A stretch of 8,291 bases of DNA from CAYQPF01 sp964419225. Lineage in GTDB: Bacteria > Cloacimonadota > Cloacimonadia > Cloacimonadales > CAYQPF01. The stretch is taken from NCBI GenBank assembly GCA_964419225.1, contig CAYQPF010000193.1, forward strand, positions 1 through 8,291. The letters are read 5' to 3'. The notes beneath the pieces were generated by a model. The model saw only the letters and a list, made by a program, of their open reading frames with translations. It had not been told where the DNA came from and made no database searches. Numbering within the stretch: the stretch's first letter is position 1; each line of letters opens with the position of its first letter. Positions 1 to 7,042 of the stretch are shown one piece after another. Position numbers and translations under genes: made by a program.

Positions 1-447
1 TTTGTCAATGATCAACAAGCAGAAGGAACAACCCCGGCTGTAGCATTTGCATTCCCATCTACAGGAACATATCAGGTCAAAGTTGCGGTTAGTGACGGAG
101 TCAATATTGCAAATCAAATTTGGACAGTTCATGCAGCGGTTAGCAACGCTGATCCTGCTCAAATTCCTCAGGAAACAGCTCTCTTCCAGAACTATCCCAA
201 TCCCTTTAACCCGACAACTACCATTAAATTTGCTCTGCATAAGCCAGGCAAAGTGATCGTCGATATCTATAACCCCAAAGGCCAGTTAGTAAAGAGACTG
301 ACAGATAAGGATTATCCTGCCGGATACCATAATCTGGTCTGGGATGGTAAAGATTCTAATAAGCAAAAATCTGCATCCGGTATTTACTTCTACCGTTTAC
401 AGACAACTGATTACCAGAAATACATGAAGGCCCTCCTAATCAAATAG
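1..447 (+). CDS. Secreted/surface protein, C-terminal part, with type IX-type sorting domain (5' end outside window)
   Basis: Frame 1 is open from the first base to a TAG at 445-447, giving the last 148 residues of a longer protein. Residues ~1-45 contain the pattern STGTYQVKVAVSDG, which resembles the end of a PKD/Ig-like beta-sandwich. A short linker leads to NYPNPFNP at visible residues 64-71. About 77 beta-rich residues follow, including VDIYNPKGQLVKRL, a WDGKDS turn and SGIYFYRL, and the chain ends in LLIK. This is the layout of the FlgD-Ig-like/Por C-terminal sorting domain. In families that have it, the domain targets a protein through the type IX system to the cell surface or outside. 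The catalytic or binding part lies upstream of the window, so the function is unknown. The next gene on this strand begins about 2 kb downstream, so this is the last gene of its transcript. An intrinsic terminator in its direction appears only ~400 nt past the stop. Confidence 0.85.
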   Translation, partial: FVNDQQAEGTTPAVAFAFPSTGTYQVKVAVSDGVNIANQIWTVHAAVSNADPAQIPQETALFQNYPNPFNPTTTIKFALHKPGKVIVDIYNPKGQLVKRLTDKDYPAGYHNLVWDGKDSNKQKSASGIYFYRLQTTDYQKYMKALLIK

Positions 448-847
448 GGACTAGCGTCCAGCTTATTTTACAGGTGTTATATGCATAGTGTTGATAGTAA
501 TCAATCCTTAGTCATAATTGAGGGTTTGAGACTTGGACTAGCATGCAGCACCATTAGCATGGAGCATATTGTGAGGGTTTTGTATTTGAAGAGATTGTAA
601 AATGCAAGATCTTTGAATATGAAGTGATCTTTAAGAAGTTATTTTGACAGGGATATTATTAAAGCATAAATATCTGGGTAATTGGTACATTTTATGCTTT
701 ATTTATATACTAAGAATGAAAGAGATTGCAGTGTCCTGCAGTTAAATTTAGTGACCACATAGTTGTGTTGACTTGCCGGGTTGGGGATAACTCTGCTGAC
801 AAACAGATTATGTGATATAAATGTGTGATTTCAGTACTCCCTCTACT
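448..847. other. Non-coding stretch with inverted repeats
   Basis: No convincing gene is present. What can be seen: (a) an imperfect direct repeat, GGACTAGCGTCCAGC at 448-462 and GGACTAGCATGCAGC at 535-549 (13 of 15 identical); (b) a consensus TTGACA at 644-649; (c) an 11-bp perfect inverted repeat at 660-670/691-701; (d) a small hairpin TGCAG-TGTC-CTGCA at 727-740; (e) TGATATAAA at 813-821, which resembles an extended -10. The region ends at the plus-strand terminator at 848-879. It could be a long 3' untranslated region of the upstream gene or could hold a short non-coding transcript. The sequence alone does not decide. Confidence 0.5.
660..701. repeat. 11-bp perfect inverted repeat (stem-loop)
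   Basis: TAAAGCATAAA at 660-670 is exactly complementary to TTTATGCTTTA at 691-701, with a 20-nt loop between. No run of T follows directly, so it is not a standard intrinsic terminator. It begins 11 nt downstream of a TTGACA hexamer (644-649). It could be a regulator-binding site or a folded RNA element. Confidence 0.6.
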
Positions 848-879
848 AAAACGGGTATCACTTGGATACCCGTTTTTTT
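848..879 (+). terminator. Intrinsic terminator, plus direction
   Basis: ACGGGTATC (851-859) pairs perfectly with GATACCCGT (865-873) around a 5-nt loop, and flanking A/T bases extend the stem. Seven consecutive T follow (873-879). This is a strong Rho-independent terminator for plus-strand transcripts. The only plus-strand gene upstream in view stops at 447. On the other strand the stem is followed by only four T, so it works better in the plus direction. Confidence 0.8.
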
Positions 880-894
880 AATGCTCTATCATAA

Positions 895-922
895 CAAAAA
901 AAGGGCAAATATTATTTGCCCC
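895..922 (-). terminator. Intrinsic terminator of the nitronate monooxygenase-family gene
   Basis: GGGCAAAT (903-910) and ATTTGCCC (914-921) form an 8-bp stem with a 3-nt loop. On the minus strand the stem is followed by a run of seven T (A run at 896-902 on the plus strand). It lies 18 nt past the stop codon of the minus-strand gene ending at 940, the expected place for its terminator. Confidence 0.85.
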
Positions 923-939
923 ATATGTTTACTTTTGGA

Positions 940-2070
940 TTATCCGTTAAAATATTCCAGTTTTATTTGTTTCACCAATTCCTTGACACTGGTGATCTTA
1001 TTATTCAAATATCCGTTTACACCTGAACAGCAAACACCTTCATCAACATTACCTTTTTGACCGTTGATCAAAGCATTAGCTATACAAAAGGACACTTCTT
1101 TATAATCACAGGTATGCAGACATTTATAATAACAGGCTTTTGGTTTCTTCTCACCCAGCATCACTTTGTCGATAAAGGGTGTCTTTAGTACCCGTAGGGG
1201 CATGCCCACCGGACTCTTGATCACCATGATATCATCTTTGTTCTGGCAATTGAGATATTGATTTTTGAACTCCAGACTGGCATCACATTCATCAGTTGTA
1301 ATAAACCGGGTACCAATCTGAGCACCTGCAGCTCCATTCTTGACAAAATGCCTGATGTCGGCACCAGTCTGCACTCCGCCGGCCACAAACACAGGTATCT
1401 GTTTTCCATAAAGGTCCTGATACTTCTCGATCACAGCCAGAACTTTCGGTAACTGACTGTCCAAAGAAAACTCTTCTTTGTTGATCTCATCCATCTTAAC
1501 ACCCTGATGCCCACCGGAAAAAGGACTTTCCAATACAACAGCATCCGGGACATAAGTATAATTCTTGTACCATTTCTTGATAATCAGTTCAAGTGCACGA
1601 TCTGAAGAAACGATTGGAACTAATTTTGTCTTTGATTCACTGTCTTTATATTCGGGCAAGTTTAAAGGTAAACCTGCTCCGGAAATAATCATATCCACTT
1701 TTTCTTTTACCGCTGTTTTGACCATATCCGCGAAATTAGTCAAAGCTACCATGACATTTATAGCCAAAATGCCTTTAGTCATTTCTCTGGCTTTTTCTAT
1801 TTCATTGGTAAGTGCTCTGATATTGGCTTCCCGGAAGTTCTTGAAAAAATCAAATTCTCTGAAACCTGGCAAAACTGCTGAAATGGTGCCTACTCCGCCT
1901 TCATTTGCTACTGCGGCAGCTAAATTCGACAAAGATACGCCGACTCCCATTCCTCCCTGAATAATGGGTAAACTCATGACAAGCTCACCTATGTTTACAG
2001 GAACCATGTTGTTCTTCAAATCCTGAATATTGTCACAAATTTGATTTACAGCATCTATAATAGAACTCAT
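940..2070 (-). CDS. Nitronate monooxygenase / NAD(P)H-dependent flavin oxidoreductase family protein with Cys-rich C-terminus
   Basis: This 376-residue cytosolic protein matches the FMN-binding TIM-barrel family of 2-nitropropane dioxygenase/nitronate monooxygenase, which includes FabK-like enoyl-ACP reductases. Visible motifs are IQGGMGVGVS (37-46, N-terminal flavin loop), ISGAGLPLNLPE (129-140), ESPFSGGHQG (181-190, with H188 where the family has its active-site histidine), VAGGVQTGADI (229-239) and GAAGAQIGTRF (246-256, FMN phosphate region). Beyond the usual barrel is a Cys-rich end: C313, C317 and C321 (CX3CX3C), C329, and C347-C348. The ATG at 2068-2070 is supported by an AGGAGG Shine-Dalgarno at 2078-2083, 7 nt upstream, which favours it over internal methionines. 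The gene is alone on its strand, has its own terminator and is divergent from purL. Family membership is secure. The true substrate (nitronates, an enoyl-ACP or another flavin-reducible compound) cannot be read from the sequence. Confidence 0.88.
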   Translation of the reverse strand: MSSIIDAVNQICDNIQDLKNNMVPVNIGELVMSLPIIQGGMGVGVSLSNLAAAVANEGGVGTISAVLPGFREFDFFKNFREANIRALTNEIEKAREMTKGILAINVMVALTNFADMVKTAVKEKVDMIISGAGLPLNLPEYKDSESKTKLVPIVSSDRALELIIKKWYKNYTYVPDAVVLESPFSGGHQGVKMDEINKEEFSLDSQLPKVLAVIEKYQDLYGKQIPVFVAGGVQTGADIRHFVKNGAAGAQIGTRFITTDECDASLEFKNQYLNCQNKDDIMVIKSPVGMPLRVLKTPFIDKVMLGEKKPKACYYKCLHTCDYKEVSFCIANALINGQKGNVDEGVCCSGVNGYLNNKITSVKELVKQIKLEYFNG

Positions 2071-2134
2071 GCAAATTCCTCCTAAAAATATATAATTTAA
2101 TTCAAATCAGTAATTTCGCAACTAAGTACCGCTA

Positions 2135-2148
2135 TGAAAACGTTTTAC
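2135..2148. promoter_or_regulatory. Palindrome resembling a LacI/GalR-type operator
   Basis: TGAAAACGTTTTAC contains a perfect 10-bp palindrome, AAAACGTTTT (2137-2146), centred on CG. It lies 65 nt upstream of the flavoenzyme start codon. LacI/GalR-family operators (CcpA, PurR, CytR types) are palindromes with a central CG, so the shape fits. AT-rich 10-bp palindromes also occur by chance, and no regulator gene is in view. Confidence 0.25.
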
Positions 2149-2283
2149 ACAAATTCATATACACACTAACCTACAAAATCAGCAATCTTCAAACATAGAA
2201 ATTTCTCTTCTTAAAAAGTCAACTCTTATTATGGCTTTTTGGGAAAACAGAATTGAAGACAGCCGGATTTAGTCAACTGGTGA

Positions 2284-2318
2284 GTCGGACTGGTCGGACT
2301 TGTCAGAAAGTCGGACTG
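2284..2318. repeat. Tandem ~9-bp repeat, GTCGGACT units
   Basis: Consecutive units read GTCGGACTG (2284-2292), GTCGGACTT (2293-2301), GTCAGAAA (2302-2309, degenerate and one base short) and GTCGGACTG (2310-2318). A more diverged relative, GTCAACTGG, sits just upstream at 2272-2280. The array is more GC-rich than its AT-rich surroundings. It lies ~190 nt before purL, upstream of the promoter candidates. Confidence 0.75.
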
Positions 2319-2379
2319 GGAAGGTAGATGAGTGGTTGCGTGTTTTCACAAACACTGTTGACATTTTTGTTCATATTAC

Positions 2380-2406
2380 TTGACTTCCAAACCCGTTTTT
2401 TAAGAT
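2380..2406 (+). promoter_or_regulatory. Weak candidate promoter for the purL cluster
   Basis: TTGACT (2380-2385, 5 of 6 to the -35 consensus) is followed after 15 nt by TAAGAT (2401-2406, 4 of 6 to the -10 consensus). The spacing is short. A better -10-like hexamer, TATAGT at 2413-2418, lacks a well-spaced -35. A perfect TTGACA at 2358-2363 has no -10 at the normal distance. The promoter is probably somewhere in 2358-2418 but the exact site is uncertain. Confidence 0.25.
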
Positions 2407-2508
2407 AGGAATTATAGTACGAAATTTAATAATATTGTTCCTTCCCTTGGAAGGTAGTTACATAATCCGCTTTCTTTTCGGAGGAAGCAGAGCCAAAAGA
2501 GGATAAGA

Positions 2509-4719
2509 ATGCAAGAACCAAAGATTACCCGGGAATTGATCAAAGAACACGGTATCAACGAAGAAGAATACCAAATGATTTTAGACACTCTGAAAAGAGA
2601 ACCTACTTTTACAGAATTAGGAATTATCTCTGTTATGTGGTCTGAACATGCCAGTTATAAGAATTCCATTAAATATTTAAAAACATTGCCCAAGGATGGC
2701 GAGCATCTTTTAGCAAAAGCAGGCGAAGAGAATGCCGGTGTTATTGATATTGGAGATGGTTGGGCTGTATCATTCAAGATCGAAAGTCATAATCACCCCA
2801 GTGCTGTTGAACCTTATCACGGAGCTGCGACAGGTGTCGGCGGTATATTAAGAGATATTTTCACAATGGGTGCAAGACCTGTTGCTGCCTTGAATTCGTT
2901 AAGATTTGGGAATCCCGACAACCCTCAGGTAAAGCATCTGATGAAAGGTGTAGTCAATGGAATCGCTGATTACGGCAATTGCTTTGGTGTACCGACTGTT
3001 GGTGGAGAGATCTATTTTGAAGACAGTTACGAAGGTAACCCTCTGGTAAATGCTATGGCTGTAGGTTTGATGAAGCACAAGAATCTCATGTCCGCATCAG
3101 CTATAGGTGTCGGCAACTATGTAGTTTATGTCGGAGCCAAAACAGGCCGGGATGGCATACATGGTGCCACTTTTGCCTCTGTTGATCTGACTGAAGAATC
3201 TGAAGAAAAGAGAACTGCTGTCCAGGTGGGTGATCCTTTTATGGAAAAACTTTTACTCGAAGCCACCCTTGAAGTGATCAAAGCTCAGTTAGTAGAAGGG
3301 ATTCAGGATATGGGTGCTGCAGGCTTGACCTGCTCCAGCAGTGAAATGGCAGGCAAAGCCGGAAACGGTATCATGCTTGATCTGGAAAATGTCCCTACTC
3401 GTGAATCCGGAATGACTCCCTACGAAATAATGCTCTCAGAATCTCAGGAAAGAATGCTGATGGTTGTAACACCTGAGAACTTTGATAAAGTACAGGCTGT
3501 CTTTGAAAAATGGGATATGCACGCCGAGAAGATCGGAGTCGTTACAGAAGGCGGAATGCTGAAAATCAGATTCCATGGTGAAGTAAAGGCAGAATTGCCT
3601 GCTCAAATGCTCATACTGGGAGGAGATGCTCCTGTTTATTCCAGAGAATATACCGAGCCTGCCTACTTAAAAGAAACCAGAGATTTTAATCCTGAAACCT
3701 TAAAAGAACCTGCAGACTATAATGCTGTTTTACAAACCTTATTAAAAGCACCCAATATTGCTTCCAAGAAAGCTGTATATCGTCAATACGATCATATGGT
3801 ACAAATAAATACTATGCTCGAACCAGGCTCTGATGCAGCTGTTATCCGGGTAAAAGAGACCAATAAAGCGATCGCTATGTCCACAGACTGTAATGGCAGA
3901 CACTGTTATCTCGATGCTTATGAAGGCACTAAAGGTGCTGTCGCAGAATCTGCACGTAATGTGGTCTGTTCAGGAGCAACTCCTGCTGCTATTACCAACT
4001 GTTTGAATTTCGGTAATCCCTACAAGCCTGAAGTTTACTGGACATTTGTCAAAGCTATCGAAGGAATGAGTGATGCCTGCCGTAAATTCTCTACACCTGT
4101 AACAGGCGGAAATGTATCTTTCTACAATGAGAATCCTAATGGGGCCATCTACCCTACTCCTGTAATCGGAATGCTGGGAATAATTGAAGACCAGACAAAG
4201 GTCATTTCTTCAGAATTCAAAAAAGAAGGTGATCTGATTCTTTTACTTGGAAAGCATTGTAATGAAGTAGGCGGATCTGAATATTTAAAAGAAATTCACC
4301 AATTAATCAAAGGCAACCCGCCTCAGGTAGATCTTGATCAGGAAGCCAATTTATATAAAGCATTCTTGGCATTAGCAGATCAAAAACTTGTGGCCTCAGC
4401 ACATGATTGCTCGGATGGTGGTTTAGCTGTAGCTTTGGCTGAGAGCTGCTTCAAACATGACGGCACCACAATCGGTGCTTCTGTTGAATTCCCTTATGTC
4501 AATCGTAAAGATACAGAATTATTCGGAGAATCTCATTCCCGAATCATCATCTCAGTTAAACGTAAAAATCTTACTTTAGTAGAAGAGATACTCAATAAAT
4601 TCCATCAACCATATATCGAATTAGGACTTGTCGGTGGTGATCAATTAATCATCAACAAAGAAATCAAAGCTAATGCTGCAGACTTAAGAAATATCTGGGA
4701 AAGCAGAATAACACTTTAG
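2509..4719 (+). CDS. purL: Phosphoribosylformylglycinamidine synthase subunit PurL
   Basis: This is the ATP-dependent synthetase subunit of FGAM synthase. It converts FGAR plus glutamine-derived ammonia to FGAM in the fourth step of purine synthesis, in the cytosol. At 736 residues it is the small-type PurL that works with separate PurS and PurQ, not the ~1300-residue fused enzyme. Neither partner is in the window. Two AIRS-type halves are visible. The first has WSEHASYK (44-51, conserved His47), KIESHNHPSAVEPYHGAATG (90-109), GARPVAALNSLRFG (121-134) and VGGEIYFE (164-171). The second has STDCNGRHCYLD (458-469), NCLNFGNPYKPE (497-508), VTGGNVSFYNEN (531-542) and HDCSDGGLAVALAES (632-646). 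The residue after His47 is Ala, where many PurLs have Cys. The ATG at 2509 is preceded by AGAGGA (2498-2503), 5 nt away. It is the first gene of a tight cluster, and the next gene starts 8 nt after its stop. Confidence 0.97.
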   Translation: MQEPKITRELIKEHGINEEEYQMILDTLKREPTFTELGIISVMWSEHASYKNSIKYLKTLPKDGEHLLAKAGEENAGVIDIGDGWAVSFKIESHNHPSAVEPYHGAATGVGGILRDIFTMGARPVAALNSLRFGNPDNPQVKHLMKGVVNGIADYGNCFGVPTVGGEIYFEDSYEGNPLVNAMAVGLMKHKNLMSASAIGVGNYVVYVGAKTGRDGIHGATFASVDLTEESEEKRTAVQVGDPFMEKLLLEATLEVIKAQLVEGIQDMGAAGLTCSSSEMAGKAGNGIMLDLENVPTRESGMTPYEIMLSESQERMLMVVTPENFDKVQAVFEKWDMHAEKIGVVTEGGMLKIRFHGEVKAELPAQMLILGGDAPVYSREYTEPAYLKETRDFNPETLKEPADYNAVLQTLLKAPNIASKKAVYRQYDHMVQINTMLEPGSDAAVIRVKETNKAIAMSTDCNGRHCYLDAYEGTKGAVAESARNVVCSGATPAAITNCLNFGNPYKPEVYWTFVKAIEGMSDACRKFSTPVTGGNVSFYNENPNGAIYPTPVIGMLGIIEDQTKVISSEFKKEGDLILLLGKHCNEVGGSEYLKEIHQLIKGNPPQVDLDQEANLYKAFLALADQKLVASAHDCSDGGLAVALAESCFKHDGTTIGASVEFPYVNRKDTELFGESHSRIIISVKRKNLTLVEEILNKFHQPYIELGLVGGDQLIINKEIKANAADLRNIWESRITL

Positions 4720-4727
4720 GAGAAAGC

Positions 4728-5534
4728 ATGGATCTTCTTGCTAATTTGCACTTACAGTCCTGGCTCACACCAGAAAGGATTTCGCAGGGAATCAGATTAT
4801 TATTAATAATTTCTATCGGGTTTCCTCTTATTAAATTGATTTCGAGAGTAACGGCCAAAGTTACTTCCAAACATTTGACAGCACAAACGCAGATGCTGAT
4901 CCGGAAAGTTGTTTACTATTCAGGCTTAACATTCCTTTTGATCAGTGTGCTGAACGAGCTTGGCTTCAAGATCTCAGCTTTACTGGGTGCTGCAGGAATA
5001 TTCGGTGTGGCTATAGGCTTCGCTTCTCAAACAAGTGTATCCAACATTATCAGCGGTATATTCTTGATCGTGGAAAAACCTTTTGCTGTAGGTGATTCGA
5101 TTCAGGTGGGTAAGACTACCGGAACAATTCTGAGTATTGATTTATTATCTGTAAAACTAAAAACAGCAGATAACAGTTTTGTGAGAATTCCGAACGAAAA
5201 TTTGATCAAGTCGGAAATTGTTAATACGAGCAGATTTGAAAACAGAAGACTGGATACTAAGTTAACTTTATCCTATCATGAAGATATTCATAAAGCCATA
5301 GCAATTCTGGAAGAGATGTCTAAAAATAATGCTTTGATCCTAAATGACCCTGAGCCTCTAATCCATGTCAGCACTTTGGGTGAAAACTCGGTTCAGATCC
5401 TTTTCGGCTTATGGTGTACTCAAGCAGACTATACAAATCTCCAGCATCATATTCATCTGGAGATAAAAGATAAATTCGATAAAGCCAAAATTTCATTAAG
5501 CAATCCAGCCTATGCCATTAAAGCCCAGGTTTAA
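4728..5534 (+). CDS. MscS-family small-conductance mechanosensitive ion channel
   Basis: An inner-membrane channel that opens under membrane tension and releases solutes during hypo-osmotic shock. The 268 residues match the compact MscS layout (E. coli MscS has 286). Hydrophobic segments lie at ~22-39 and ~60-79, followed by the pore helix region ~82-115, LLGAAGIFGVAIGFASQT then SNIISGIFLIVEKPF, rich in the small Gly/Ala residues that line MscS pores. Next come the signature VGDSIQVGKTTGTI (121-134), the beta domain with IPNENLIKSEIVN (154-166) and a C-terminal alpha/beta domain (~175-268). The final segment, KISLSNPAYAI, departs from the ISFPYPQ type seen in many MscS proteins. The start has an AGGAG (4718-4722) overlapping the purL stop codon, 5 nt before the ATG, so translation is probably coupled to purL. 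The stop is immediately followed by the aroK ATG. Confidence 0.93.
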   Translation: MDLLANLHLQSWLTPERISQGIRLLLIISIGFPLIKLISRVTAKVTSKHLTAQTQMLIRKVVYYSGLTFLLISVLNELGFKISALLGAAGIFGVAIGFASQTSVSNIISGIFLIVEKPFAVGDSIQVGKTTGTILSIDLLSVKLKTADNSFVRIPNENLIKSEIVNTSRFENRRLDTKLTLSYHEDIHKAIAILEEMSKNNALILNDPEPLIHVSTLGENSVQILFGLWCTQADYTNLQHHIHLEIKDKFDKAKISLSNPAYAIKAQV

Positions 5535-6047
5535 ATGTCAATATATTTAATAGGATTTATGGGAGCTGGCAAAACTTATGCAGGTCCCATACTGGCTGAT
5601 TATTTGCACATGAGCTGGCTGGATCTGGATCAATTTCTGGAGAAGTTAGAGAAGTTGACTGTGCAAGAATTATTTTTTAAAGTAAATGAAGAAAGAGAAT
5701 TTAGAGAACGTGAATCTTCAGTTCTGCTTTCTCTTACCTATGAGGCTGTTTTTTCCACCGGAGGCGGAGTCATTATGCTGCAAAAAAACAGGACATTTTT
5801 GCATCAAAAAGATAACTTTGTTGTCTGGCTAAAAACTGATTTCGACACAATGTATTCACGTATCTGCCAAACCGACAGACCAATGGTTGTGAAAAGAACT
5901 AAACCGCAATTACTGGAACTTTACGAGGACAGAATTCCCTATTACAAAGATTGTGCTGACCTCATCATCGATCAATGGACAGATTCTACTTGTGAACTTA
6001 TCAAAAACCAGTATCTTATCTATAAAACAGGAGAAAATAATGTCTGA
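5535..6047 (+). CDS. aroK: Shikimate kinase
   Basis: Phosphorylates shikimate to shikimate 3-phosphate with ATP, on the way to chorismate and the aromatic amino acids; cytosolic. The 170 residues are normal for the family. Motifs appear in order: P-loop GFMGAGKT (7-14); DLD (30-32) for Mg and shikimate; EFRERES (55-61, with the substrate-binding Arg57); STGGGV (74-79); the lid segment TDRPMV (113-118, Arg115); and YEDRIPYY (130-137, Arg133). The residue after GKT is Tyr rather than the more usual Thr/Ser. The ATG directly abuts the TAA of the channel gene (0 nt between), and only a weak AGG lies just upstream, so translation probably depends on coupling. Its end overlaps the start of nadA by 8 nt. 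No other aro gene is visible. Confidence 0.95.
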   Translation: MSIYLIGFMGAGKTYAGPILADYLHMSWLDLDQFLEKLEKLTVQELFFKVNEEREFRERESSVLLSLTYEAVFSTGGGVIMLQKNRTFLHQKDNFVVWLKTDFDTMYSRICQTDRPMVVKRTKPQLLELYEDRIPYYKDCADLIIDQWTDSTCELIKNQYLIYKTGENNV

Positions 6048-6957
6048 TCTATCAAGACAAATTTTAACCGAAACAATTATAAAACTCAAAAAAGAGAAAA
6101 ATGCTGTAATTCTGGCCCATAACTATCAACGGTTGGAAGTCCAAAGTGTTGCTGATTTTATCGGAGATTCACTTCAACTTGCTCAGGAAGCTGCTAAAAT
6201 CAAAGCAGAAATTATCGTTTTCTGTGGTGTTCTCTTCATGGCAGAAACTACCAAGCTTATCAATCCAAATGCCAAAGTTCTCCTGTCAGCTATGGATGCA
6301 GGATGTCCTATGGCAAATATGATCAATGCTGAACAACTCCGGAACTTCAAAGCCCAGCATCAAAATCCCTATGTGGTATGCTATGTTAATTCTACAGTGG
6401 AAGTTAAAGCTGAAAGTGATATCTGTGTAACCTCTTCCAATGCCGTGAAAGTTGTTAATTCCATTCCTCAGGATAAAACAATTCTCTTTGTTCCTGATAA
6501 AAATTTGGGTAACTATGTCCAAAAAATGACTGGCAGAGAAATCATCTGCTGGAACGGTTTTTGTACCGTACATCATAATAAAATAACTGTCAGTGATATC
6601 AAATATGCCAGAAAAGCTTTCCCTGATCATACTATTCTCATTCATCCCGAATGTACTCCCGAAGTAGTAGCTTTGGCAGATATTGTCGCCTCAACCAAAG
6701 GTATGGCAGACTATGCTGATACGCATGATAACATAATCATCGGCACCGAATATGGTTTATACGAACAGTTAAAACTCAAGTATCCGCATAAACATATTCT
6801 CCCGCTCTCCGAAAAAGCTACCTGTATCAATATGAAGAAAACAATCCTGAAAGATGTAATGATCACCCTTCTGGAAGAGAGAAATGAAATAACAATCGAT
6901 CCGGCCATAAGTGAAGCTGCATTGAAACCTATAACCAGAATGCTGGGTATTAATTAA
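6040..6957 (+). CDS. nadA: Quinolinate synthase
   Basis: The [4Fe-4S] enzyme that condenses iminoaspartate with dihydroxyacetone phosphate to quinolinate in de novo NAD synthesis; cytosolic and oxygen-sensitive. From the ATG at 6040 it has 305 residues, the usual size. Visible motifs are HNYQ (27-30), GDSLQLA (42-48), CGVLFMAETTK (62-72), DAGCPMA (86-92), WNGFCTVHH (171-179), HPECTPEV (202-209) and TCINMKKT (261-268). The three cluster-ligand cysteines are C89, C175 and C262, with spacing close to that of characterised NadA proteins. An upstream in-frame ATG at 5953 would overlap aroK by 95 nt. I prefer 6040, which has AGGAG at 6029-6033 with a 6-nt spacer, and after which similarity to NadA begins. 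The aroK overlap (6040-6047) indicates coupling. nadB and nadC are not in the window, so the iminoaspartate source is elsewhere. No intrinsic terminator is seen after the stop. Confidence 0.96.
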   Translation: MSDLSRQILTETIIKLKKEKNAVILAHNYQRLEVQSVADFIGDSLQLAQEAAKIKAEIIVFCGVLFMAETTKLINPNAKVLLSAMDAGCPMANMINAEQLRNFKAQHQNPYVVCYVNSTVEVKAESDICVTSSNAVKVVNSIPQDKTILFVPDKNLGNYVQKMTGREIICWNGFCTVHHNKITVSDIKYARKAFPDHTILIHPECTPEVVALADIVASTKGMADYADTHDNIIIGTEYGLYEQLKLKYPHKHILPLSEKATCINMKKTILKDVMITLLEERNEITIDPAISEAALKPITRMLGIN

Positions 6958-7011
6958 TAGTTGTTAGTGAGAGAAACCGAATTGATTATTTGCAGATAAT
7001 TATTAATAGCC

Positions 7012-7042
7012 ATGACCTTTAGGTCAGGGACATTTGTATAAT
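7012..7042 (+). promoter_or_regulatory. Candidate promoter for the fumarase beta-type gene
   Basis: ATGACC (7012-7017, 4 of 6 to the -35 consensus) and a perfect TATAAT (7037-7042) are separated by 19 nt. A second perfect TATAAT lies at 7046-7051. The -35 element lies inside the palindrome TGACCTTTAGGTCA (7013-7026), so a protein bound there could compete with RNA polymerase. Transcription would start near 7049-7058, giving a leader of ~80-90 nt before the coding region. Read-through from nadA is also possible. Confidence 0.4.

Larger units (their letters stand above)
2084..2508. other. Divergent intergenic region between the flavoenzyme gene and purL
   Basis: About 425 nt without a gene. 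It must hold the promoters for both divergent genes. On the minus strand an AT-rich tract lies directly upstream of the Shine-Dalgarno, but I see no clear -35/-10 pair. On the plus side there are TTGACA (2358-2363), TTGACT (2380-2385), TAAGAT (2401-2406) and TATAGT (2413-2418). It also holds the AAAACGTTTT palindrome and the GTCGGACT repeat array listed separately. I recognise no riboswitch. A weak hairpin, GCTTTC with GGAAGC (2469-2489), lies just before the purL ribosome site. Confidence 0.6.

Noticed and set aside
481..600. 39-codon plus-strand ORF after the first sorting-tail gene
   Set aside because: It has only a marginal AGGTG four bases before the ATG and no recognisable sequence. The composition looks like translated non-coding DNA.
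811..821. Extended -10-like TGTGATATAAA
   Set aside because: No -35 lies at normal spacing, and a transcript from it would reach the terminator within a few tens of bases. Kept only as a note.
1221..1960. Open frames of 62-131 codons within the flavoenzyme gene in other frames or on the opposite strand
   Set aside because: They lie inside a gene with clear family motifs and carry no motifs of their own.
2084..2508. Possible purine riboswitch before purL
   Set aside because: I could not find the paired stems and conserved loop residues of a purine aptamer, nor a leader terminator.
5953..6039. Upstream in-frame ATG for nadA at 5953
   Set aside because: It would overlap aroK by 95 nt and adds 29 residues unlike NadA. 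The ATG at 6040 has a good AGGAG at the right distance.
6286..6908. Minus-strand frames inside nadA
   Set aside because: They are shadows of a conserved coding sequence, with no ribosome site or family similarity.
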